Assembly (NCBI GenBank): GCA_964458575.1
Contig: CAYWMD010000012.1
Span: 57,135-121,134 of the forward strand
DNA from: CAYWMD01 sp964458575
GTDB lineage: Bacteria > Verrucomicrobiota > Verrucomicrobiia > Limisphaerales > JADLHS01
Direction: 5' to 3'
Length of the DNA: 64,000 nt
Shown here: in pieces, positions 34,734 to 41,416 of the stretch
Layout: each line of letters begins with the position of its first letter
Numbering within the stretch: position 1 is the first letter of the stretch
Translations under genes and position numbers: made by a program
The notes under the pieces: generated by a model
Seen by the model: only the letters and a program-made list of their open reading frames with translations
The model's database searches: none
Told to the model about the DNA's origin: nothing

Positions 34734-35810
34734 TCACCTTTCTGTGCAACTGATGCAGGGATCAATGGTGAGCACGATCATCGGCACGTCCGCAAGGTCG
34801 CAACCAGGCAGCACTTTTAACATCGCGGGCAGATTCGCGAACGTCGGCGTGCGGACACGGAAGCGCTGGAGGTTTTTCGCGCCGTTGGCTTTGACGTGGT
34901 AAACGACTTCGCCGCGCGGTTGCTCGGTGCGCGTGATGGTTTCGCCGGTGGGATTGCCGGTGACTTTCACGGCAATTTCGCCCGTGGGCATTTTGGCAAA
35001 CGCCTGCCGGATGATGGACACCGACTGGAACAACTCTTCACAACGCACGGCGCAACGCGCATAACAATCACCCTCCGTGCGGGTAATCGGCACAACTGGG
35101 ATGTCGCTGAACGCGGCGTAACCCAGCGTGCGCATGTCCTGCGACACCCCGCTGCCGCGCAAGGTCGGGCCCACGCAGCCGAGATCGTAGGCGTCCTGCT
35201 TGCTCAACGTGCCGATGCCGCAAAGCCGGGCCTTGACGGATTTGTCATCGAAGAAAACCTTGGTGATGTCCCGCATGTCGGCTTCGATCTCGTCGAGTTC
35301 CTTCAAAATCCGCTGGCTCGTTTCCGCGTCAATGTCGCGTCGCACGCCGCCGACCTTGCACGAGCCGAAGATGACGCGCCCGCCGGTGGTGGCTTCGATG
35401 ATGTCGAGCACCTTCTCGCGAATCCGCCACGAGTGCATGAACAGGTTCTCAAACCCCATGCCGTCGGCCATCAACCCGAGCCACAGCAGATGACTGTGAA
35501 TGCGCGAGAATTCGCCCCAGATGGTGCGCAGAAACACGGCACGGGGCGGAACGGTCACGTTCATGATCGTTTCAACCGCCTGGCAATACGATTGTCCGTG
35601 GATGAAACTGCAAATGCCGCAAATCCGTTCGGCGACATAGACGAACTCCACGTAATCTTTTTTCTCCGCGAGTTTTTCGAGTCCGCGATGAATGAAGCCG
35701 ATGGAGGGACGCGCCTCGACGACGCGTTCGTCCTCGACGACGAGATCAAGATGCACCGGCTCCGGCAACACGGGATGTTGCGGGCCGAAAGGGATGACAG
35801 TGCGTGGCAT
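34734..35810 (-). CDS. echE: Ech-like (group 4) [NiFe]-hydrogenase large subunit (NuoD-like)
   Basis: The 358 residues keep both nickel motifs, 'RICGICSFIHG' (Cys64, Cys67) and 'DPCISCTER' (Cys352, Cys355). The protein is thus a catalytic hydrogenase rather than a complex I or Ehr-type homologue. It ends exactly at the CTER motif, so no protease processing is needed, as known for Ech-type large subunits. 'SIGFIHRGLEKL' and 'RIHSHLLWLGLMADGMG' are shared with NuoD. It forms the active site together with the NuoB-like subunit. Confidence 0.94.
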   Translation of the reverse strand: MPRTVIPFGPQHPVLPEPVHLDLVVEDERVVEARPSIGFIHRGLEKLAEKKDYVEFVYVAERICGICSFIHGQSYCQAVETIMNVTVPPRAVFLRTIWGEFSRIHSHLLWLGLMADGMGFENLFMHSWRIREKVLDIIEATTGGRVIFGSCKVGGVRRDIDAETSQRILKELDEIEADMRDITKVFFDDKSVKARLCGIGTLSKQDAYDLGCVGPTLRGSGVSQDMRTLGYAAFSDIPVVPITRTEGDCYARCAVRCEELFQSVSIIRQAFAKMPTGEIAVKVTGNPTGETITRTEQPRGEVVYHVKANGAKNLQRFRVRTPTFANLPAMLKVLPGCDLADVPMIVLTIDPCISCTER

Positions 35811-35813
35811 AAA

Positions 35814-36236
35814 TTATTTCTTCGCCTCCGCGGTTGCTGGTGTACCCGTGGCGCAGGTCGCGTCGCCGTTGGCGGTCGCGGTCGAGCAGGGCATCTTGGT
35901 GCTGCCGAATGGAAACTTCACGGAGGTCTTGTAAAAGTTTCCCTGGAAATCAATGGCCATTCCGTCCACCGGCACGCCGAACAGATCGTGAATCTCGTTT
36001 TCGTACAGCACCGCGCAGCCAAAAATTCCGGTGATGCTTGGCAGACGCGCGCCGTTGGGCAGGTTCAGGCGCAGGTTTGAGAGTTTGCTGTTCAGGTCGA
36101 AGCTGTAGGTCAACTCGACCTGCTCCGGCAACTGGGTCGCGCTGATCTGAACGAGCCGGCAGCCGCGCTCGCGCATGGCTTTGGCTCGCGCCGGCAGCGT
36201 GTCCAAGGTGATGATCTCGATTTCTTCCTGGCTCAT
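35814..36236 (-). CDS. echD: Ech-like hydrogenase NuoC-type subunit
   Basis: The 140-residue protein matches the 30-kDa/NuoC family by 'LTYSFDLNSKLSNLRL', 'LPSITGIFGCAVLYENEIHD' and 'LFGVPVDGM'. Its C-terminus is a low-complexity Ala/Thr-rich tail with two Cys ('CSTATANGDATCATG') that I do not expect in the family. The start overlaps the stop of the NuoB-like gene by 4 bp. Confidence 0.88.
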   Translation of the reverse strand: MSQEEIEIITLDTLPARAKAMRERGCRLVQISATQLPEQVELTYSFDLNSKLSNLRLNLPNGARLPSITGIFGCAVLYENEIHDLFGVPVDGMAIDFQGNFYKTSVKFPFGSTKMPCSTATANGDATCATGTPATAEAKK

Positions 36237-36694
36237 GCGGGTTCCTTTTGGGGCTCAACTTTGGGAGCGGGAATTTTTCCTTTTTGCTTTTGTTCCAAGA
36301 CACCGAGCGCCTGCACCACACCATCAATGATCGCCTCCGGTCGCGCCGCGCAGCCCGGAACGTAAACATCCACCGGGATCACACCGTCCACGCCGCCGGA
36401 GACATTGTAGCAGTCGGCGAAAATTCCGCCGGTCGAAGCGCAGACGCCCACCGCCACGACGACTTTGGGTTCAGGCATCTGGTTGTAAATATTTTGGATG
36501 ACTTGGCGGCTTTGTTCGTTGACCGCGCCCGTGACCAGAAAAATGTCCGCGTGTTTGGGATTGCCGGTGTTGACCACGCCAAGCCGTTCGACGTCAAACT
36601 TGGGTGTCAAACACGCCAGCACTTCGATGTCGCAGCCGTTGCAGCTCGAAGCGTCGTAGTGAATGATCCACGGTGATTTGGTGAAGCGTGACAT
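36233..36694 (-). CDS. echC: Ech-like hydrogenase small subunit (NuoB-like)
   Basis: The 153 residues contain the proximal [4Fe-4S] ligands of the NuoB/EchC family: 'SCNGCDIEVLACLTP', 'VAVGVCASTGGIFADC' and 'VYVPGCAARPEAI'. It relays electrons from the ferredoxin subunit to the NiFe site. Its C-terminal 'QKQKGKIPAPKVEPQKEPA' is a polar tail. Confidence 0.94.
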   Translation of the reverse strand: MSRFTKSPWIIHYDASSCNGCDIEVLACLTPKFDVERLGVVNTGNPKHADIFLVTGAVNEQSRQVIQNIYNQMPEPKVVVAVGVCASTGGIFADCYNVSGGVDGVIPVDVYVPGCAARPEAIIDGVVQALGVLEQKQKGKIPAPKVEPQKEPA

Positions 36695-36697
36695 GGT

Positions 36698-37669
36698 TCA
36701 GTTTCTCCGGGCGGTTTGGGTGGTTGGGACGACCGCGTGCGTTGCGAGGTCGGACGACGCCGAATCCGTGGCGACGACGGCGGGTTTTGCTGCCGTCGCG
36801 GGCGGAGTCGCCGGCTTTCCCGACAGCAGCGAAAGAACGAGGATGTTGCCGAAGCCCAGAACCGCGGTAACCGCCCATGCGCTTTTGAGCGCCGTCTGCC
36901 ACTTGAGCCGGGCAAAGACGTTGTCCACGAGAATGACAAACAGGAACACCGCGAGCGCCACGACCACGCCCACCACCGGCATCGAACCGAAGAACAAATA
37001 TACCCAACCAAGCAGGAAGACATTTTCGTACCAGTGCGCGATTTCGATCATCGCTAGCGTGCGCCCGGAAAATTCGGTCGTGATGCCGCGCACCAGTTCC
37101 TGATGCGCGTGGTGCGAGCAGGACAGGTCGAAGGGCGATTTGCGGAACTTGATTTCCAGCGTGTAGAGGAAGCCGAGGAAAATTCCCGGCAGCGTAAACA
37201 CCAGCAGGCTGCCGTGGCCCGCGATGTCATCCACGTGAAAACTTTTCGTGACCATGTACATCCCGATGGCGGTGAGCAACACCATCGGTTCATAGGCCAT
37301 CATCTGGATTAACTCGCGTTCCGCCCCGACAAAGCTGTAGGGCGAGCTGGCCTTGTAAGCGCCGAGCACGAAGAAGATCGCCGCCAACGTCAGCGCGAAG
37401 ATGACCAGCAACAAATCCGCCCCGGCAAAGAACAATCCGCCCGTGAAAACCGTCAGCAGCAGGAAAAAGAAGATGTAGTAGTTCTGCGACCGGCGCACGA
37501 CGAGGTTTTCCTTTTTGAACAATTTCAGCACGTCGTAAAACGGCTGGAAGATCGGCGGGCCTCGTCGCGATTGCATCCGCGCCGTGATGCGGCGATCCCA
37601 ACCGGCGAGAATTCCGCCCAGCACCGGCGCGGCCACGAGATAGATGATCAGTCGAACCCAGGGACTCAT
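36698..37669 (-). CDS. echB: Ech-like hydrogenase membrane subunit (NuoH-like)
   Basis: The ATG at 37667-37669 overlaps the stop of the antiporter-like gene by 4 bp and gives 323 residues. About eight membrane helices are visible. NuoH-family signatures include 'RRGPPIFQPFYDVLKLF', 'AERELIQMMAYEPMVLL' and 'SPFDLSCSHHAHQELVRG'. An Ala/Pro/Thr-rich tail of about 40 residues follows the last helix. It anchors the hydrogenase peripheral arm and forms part of the ion path. Confidence 0.92.
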   Translation of the reverse strand: MSPWVRLIIYLVAAPVLGGILAGWDRRITARMQSRRGPPIFQPFYDVLKLFKKENLVVRRSQNYYIFFFLLLTVFTGGLFFAGADLLLVIFALTLAAIFFVLGAYKASSPYSFVGAERELIQMMAYEPMVLLTAIGMYMVTKSFHVDDIAGHGSLLVFTLPGIFLGFLYTLEIKFRKSPFDLSCSHHAHQELVRGITTEFSGRTLAMIEIAHWYENVFLLGWVYLFFGSMPVVGVVVALAVFLFVILVDNVFARLKWQTALKSAWAVTAVLGFGNILVLSLLSGKPATPPATAAKPAVVATDSASSDLATHAVVPTTQTARRN

Positions 37670-39555
37670 AAAACGAAAACGGCCAGCAGGAACATGACGC
37701 CCAACAGCACCGCGCTGCCGGCCACGCCCCAAAGCGAAAGTCTGGTCTCATCAAAAATGTTGTGGAGGTAGTAATTGCCTATGGTCACTTCCTGCACCCC
37801 GTCTGCCGTGGTGCGAAAACGCGTGCTGCTGTGGACGTTCGCCCCGCCAAGATAAGCGTCCGTGACCCGCACGCCGCGCCCGTAGTTGATGAAGGTGATC
37901 GGGAACAAGAGCACCAGCGCCATCATGATGATCATGATGATGACATTGCCTTGGTCCAGCGCGGCGGATTGCCCATAGACGCCTGCGACATACGGCTCGA
38001 TGTAATGCGTCGAAATGAGCGGGAACAGCAGACAGGCGAGCGCCGTGGCGATAGACAAACTGTAGAGCGCCACCGCTTCACCGAGTTCCAGTTCCTTTGC
38101 CACGCGTTGCGGTGGCGAGACAACCTCGATCAGTTTGCCCATCCATTTCACCCAGAAAAACAGCGTGGCCGCGCTGCCGAAAACAATGAACACCGACAGC
38201 ACCGGACTGGCGTCCACGACGGCCTTCAACACCGCCCACTTGCTGATCAACATGCCGAACGGCGCGAGGAACATGCCCGCCATGCCGATTTGCATCATCA
38301 CCGAAACGCGCGGCATGCTCACGACCAGCCCGGCCATGGATTCGATGTCACGGCTGTGCAGCTTGTGCTCCACCACGCCGACGCACAGGAACAGCAGGCA
38401 TTTCGCGACCGCGTGGAAAATGATCAGCAATACGCCCGCCCACACGGCTTCGTAGGTGCCGATGCCGCCACAGAGCACAATCAAACCCAGGTTGGCGACC
38501 GTGGACCAGGCCAGCACGCGTTTGGCGTCGCTCGCCGTGATGGCAGCCAGCGAAGCAATGACAAAGGTCACGCCGCCGACCAACGCCACCATCATGCCGA
38601 CCTTCGTCCCCGTCACCACTGGGGCCATGCGCAAGACGAGATAGACACCCGCTTTCACCATCGTGCTCGAGTGCAGCAGCGCGGACACTGGCGTTGGCGC
38701 CACCATCGCACCGAGTAGCCAGCTTGAGAATGGCAGTTGCGCGGACTTGGTGATCCCGGCGAAACACAGCAACGCGGCGGGCAGAAGCACAAAGGCTTTC
38801 TCAGATTTCAACGCGGCTTGCAGTTCGATGCTGCCGGTCTTGTGATGCAACACCACGATGGCCAAGGCAAACGCCACCCCGCCGGCCAGGTTCATCACCA
38901 GCGCGCGAAGTGCGTTCCGTTTCGCTTCCTCGGTCTGCGTGTAACCGATCAGCAGGAACGAACACAGCGTGGTGATTTCCCAGAACAGCAGCAGCCAGTT
39001 GAGGTTGTTCGCAAAGATCAGCCCGAACATTGCCCCCATGAACACAAACAGCAGACCGAAAAAAAGCGGTCGCCGGTCCGGCACGTCGCTGTGCGCTTTC
39101 TCGTGGTATTCGCGCATGTAACCCAGCGAGTAAAGACAGATGCCGCCGCCGACGAGGCCGTTGATCAGCGCCATGATGATGGCGAGTTTGTCCACGTAAA
39201 GGTTTTGCGCCACCGCCACGTGCGCGCCCGGCCCGAGTTCAAACCAGACCGTCACGCCGCCTTGCACCAGCGTTAGCAGGATGACCAAAATGTTCTTCGC
39301 CCGAAAGCCGACGTAGAGAATAAACAGGCTGATGAGAATGCCGACGCCGAGCACTCCCTGGTTGATCGCATGCGCACTGACCGAAAGCGCCGTCAAATCA
39401 AGCGGCGACGGCAACCTGGTCAGCATGACGCACAGGACGCCGACCACCACCACGGCACCGGTGACGAGCGCCTTGCGAATGGAATCGGGCCGCAGAATGA
39501 AAAGCAATCCGGCGACAACCAGCGGAAAGAGGACGAGGGCCAGAACAAGATTCAT
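37666..39555 (-). CDS. echA: Ech-like hydrogenase antiporter-type subunit (NuoL-like)
   Basis: The 629-residue polytopic protein has about 16 membrane helices. The core keeps the charged residues of proton-pumping antiporter-like subunits: the Glu in 'LLLFWEITTLCSFLLIGY', the Lys in 'GITKSAQLPFSSWLLGAM', and 'TPVSALLHSSTMVKAGVYL'. In Ech and complex I such subunits translocate H+ or Na+. It is the first structural gene of the Ech-like operon, 235 bp downstream of hypA. Confidence 0.92.
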   Translation of the reverse strand: MNLVLALVLFPLVVAGLLFILRPDSIRKALVTGAVVVVGVLCVMLTRLPSPLDLTALSVSAHAINQGVLGVGILISLFILYVGFRAKNILVILLTLVQGGVTVWFELGPGAHVAVAQNLYVDKLAIIMALINGLVGGGICLYSLGYMREYHEKAHSDVPDRRPLFFGLLFVFMGAMFGLIFANNLNWLLLFWEITTLCSFLLIGYTQTEEAKRNALRALVMNLAGGVAFALAIVVLHHKTGSIELQAALKSEKAFVLLPAALLCFAGITKSAQLPFSSWLLGAMVAPTPVSALLHSSTMVKAGVYLVLRMAPVVTGTKVGMMVALVGGVTFVIASLAAITASDAKRVLAWSTVANLGLIVLCGGIGTYEAVWAGVLLIIFHAVAKCLLFLCVGVVEHKLHSRDIESMAGLVVSMPRVSVMMQIGMAGMFLAPFGMLISKWAVLKAVVDASPVLSVFIVFGSAATLFFWVKWMGKLIEVVSPPQRVAKELELGEAVALYSLSIATALACLLFPLISTHYIEPYVAGVYGQSAALDQGNVIIMIIMMALVLLFPITFINYGRGVRVTDAYLGGANVHSSTRFRTTADGVQEVTIGNYYLHNIFDETRLSLWGVAGSAVLLGVMFLLAVFVL

Positions 39556-39790
39556 AGACGAATGTGTTTAACATGCGGATCACCGATTGCCACCGGACAT
39601 CTGGGCCGGTTCGCATCAGTTCTCATCTTCGCCGCTTACCACATTAGGTTGCGAGCGTTGGCGTGGCATTACCTACCTTGCGAAAAACAAACCAGTTTTT
39701 GCGGGCCCAAAACGCCGTTGAACAGGGGTTTAAGCAAGCACGGAGAACGCGGTGGAGGCCGATCCCGCATTCGCGACCCGAACATCCTCG

Positions 39791-40132
39791 TCACTCGACC
39801 TCCACCGAAACAATCTCCAGTTCACGCCCCCGTCGAAGTTCCCGGCTCAGGGTGTGGCAGCTCGGGCATTCGTTGAAGAACTTCACTGACGGAAATTCCG
39901 CTTCACACTTTGCGCACCAGGCAATGGCCGGGACCGATTCGATTTCCAAGCTCGCTTCCGCGGCGATCGTGCCGTCGCGCACCACGTCCCACGCAAACTG
40001 CATCGCCTCCGGCACCGCGCCGCTCATCGTCCCGACGCGCAATCGCAAGGCCGTCACGCGTTTCGCGCCGGCGGTTTGCGCCGTCTCCGTGGCGATCCGC
40101 ACGGCTTCGGTCATGATTGAGACTTCGTGCAT
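39791..40132 (-). CDS. hypA: Hydrogenase nickel metallochaperone HypA
   Basis: The 113 residues begin 'MHEVSIMTEAVRIA', where His2 binds nickel, and contain the zinc site 'CAKCEAEF...CPSCH' (two CxxC pairs). HypA works with HypB in Ni insertion. It is the leading gene of the minus-strand run towards the Ech-like operon and hypB, so nickel-delivery genes bracket that operon. The 235 bp to echA hold no recognised gene. Confidence 0.96.
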   Translation of the reverse strand: MHEVSIMTEAVRIATETAQTAGAKRVTALRLRVGTMSGAVPEAMQFAWDVVRDGTIAAEASLEIESVPAIAWCAKCEAEFPSVKFFNECPSCHTLSRELRRGRELEIVSVEVE

Positions 40133-40186
40133 TACCGCTGTCCTGCAACTAGCTTTCCGTGCTCTTCAGGCTGGCGCTTTACCTGG

Positions 40187-40211
40187 ATTGACAATTCCTG
40201 AGCAAAGATTG
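40187..40211 (+). repeat. 25-bp direct repeat, copy 1
   Basis: It is identical over 25 bases to 41302-41326, beginning ATTGACAATTCC. The following about 20 bases also show partial similarity (TTGGAGAG here, TTGAGAG there). It lies upstream of hypA and just beyond the 3' end of the pseudopilin-like gene. Confidence 0.85.
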
Positions 40212-40311
40212 ACGACTGATTTGGAGAGGGAATCCAAATTTGCGGAGCATTGAATTGGCGGGCGCAATGAATGACCGTGAACTGACCTGTCCAGCCGATG
40301 GCAAAGCGGAT

Positions 40312-41130
40312 TCAAAAACCACCGTTGCTTGATTCGGTGGTGCCGTTGTCCCGGCAGAAGAGTTTGGCGCGGGGATCATCGTAAAACCATACGCCGTGAT
40401 ACGCGGTGTTCTTGCCGTTGGCGCAGTCACCCAATTCCAAAAAGTTCGGTGGCGGTTTGGGGTTTCTGGGTTGGTAGGGCGGCATGCGGAGCCACTCCGC
40501 ATGGCCGTCGGCCGCCAGGCTGGTCATGCCGGCATTATGCCGGCGCATTTGAGGAACACCGGGCGCTATGTTCCAAGTCTCCAGCAGCGGGCTTTCGAGC
40601 GATCCGGTTCGGATGTCGCAGAAATCTGAAGGCCCTTTTTCGATGAGTACCCAGTAGATGGAGGTCTTGCGCATGTAAGAGGCGCGCAGCGGAGCGTCGT
40701 AATTGTCCGAATCGTGAAAGATGGATTGGTTGCACACAAAATGCATCTGGAACGCCCAACGGGTGTCCTGCTTCAACTCGCTGGGGCAAAGATAAACGCC
40801 GGGCTGGCTGTTCGTGCCCTTGTAACCTCCCAGGTAATGCAGCAGTTGCATGGGCCAGCCGTCGGCCGCCAATATCTGGTAGTAATATTTCACCTGCGGT
40901 CCATAGGGAAAACAGTCGTTGTAATCGTCCCGGTAAAGGTTCAGCGCAATGCCAAGCTGTTTTTGATTGTTCAAGCATTGGGTGCGCTGCGCCTTGGTTT
41001 TCGCTTTGGCCAATACCGGCAGAAGCATCGCCGCGAGAATCGCAATGATGGCAATCACCACCAGCAACTCAATAAGGGTAAAGGCGGCGCCTGAGAAAGC
41101 CCGACGGCTTTCATGCATGAAGGGTTTCAT
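40312..41130 (-). CDS. Prepilin-type cleavage/methylation protein with H-X9-DG motif
   Basis: The 272-residue protein has the type IV pilin/type II pseudopilin N-terminus: a short basic leader, then 'AFTLIELLVVIAIIAILAAM' with the +5 Glu, cleaved by a prepilin peptidase. 'LLPVLAKAKTKAQRTQCLNN' follows. The C-terminal motif 'HNAGMTSLAADGHAEW' is H-X9-DG. Such proteins are heavily amplified in Verrucomicrobiota and Planctomycetota; their function is unknown, probably surface or secretion related. It sits unexpectedly between hyp genes and is flanked by a 25-bp direct repeat. Confidence 0.9.
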   Translation of the reverse strand: MKPFMHESRRAFSGAAFTLIELLVVIAIIAILAAMLLPVLAKAKTKAQRTQCLNNQKQLGIALNLYRDDYNDCFPYGPQVKYYYQILAADGWPMQLLHYLGGYKGTNSQPGVYLCPSELKQDTRWAFQMHFVCNQSIFHDSDNYDAPLRASYMRKTSIYWVLIEKGPSDFCDIRTGSLESPLLETWNIAPGVPQMRRHNAGMTSLAADGHAEWLRMPPYQPRNPKPPPNFLELGDCANGKNTAYHGVWFYDDPRAKLFCRDNGTTESSNGGF

Positions 41131-41301
41131 ACCAAAGAAATATCCAACCGACGCCGCGTGTCAAGACAGCCGGTGCCGCCCGAGCGGCAAATCCAACCAA
41201 CATTACCGGCCGCCTTCCGTAATGCTTGCTCCCGGATCAACTGCGTACACCAAGGCCAGGGCGGATTCTATTCCTTGTCAAACCCCCGCCGCCGCTCCTC
41301 T

Positions 41302-41326
41302 ATTGACAATTCCTGAGCAAAGATTG
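41302..41326 (+). repeat. 25-bp direct repeat, copy 2
   Basis: It is identical to 40187-40211 and in the same orientation, with copy starts 1115 bp apart. It contains a TTGACA hexamer but no matching -10 box at the right distance. It precedes the hypF promoter candidate. Confidence 0.85.
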
Positions 41327-41336
41327 GCAAGCAACG

Positions 41337-41366
41337 TTGAGAGAACAGCCGCCTCGGGCGCATAAT
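41337..41366 (+). promoter_or_regulatory. Candidate sigma-70 promoter for hypF
   Basis: TTGAGA (5/6), an 18-base spacer and CATAAT (5/6) end 50 bases before the hypF ATG. This is the best promoter match I saw in the window. It begins 10 bases after the direct repeat. Confidence 0.55.
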
Positions 41367-41416
41367 GGATTTGGCGCGGGTCGCGGGCGGATGCACCCTG
41401 ACCCCGCCATCAGCAC

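Noticed and set aside
34734..39555. Reading the six-gene run as part of respiratory complex I
   Set aside because: The NuoD-like subunit keeps both nickel CxxC motifs and the set lacks NuoA, J, K, M and N, so it is a hydrogenase of the Ech type.
40191..40260. Promoter based on the TTGACA inside the direct repeat
   Set aside because: No -10-like box occurs at 16-18 bases in either copy.
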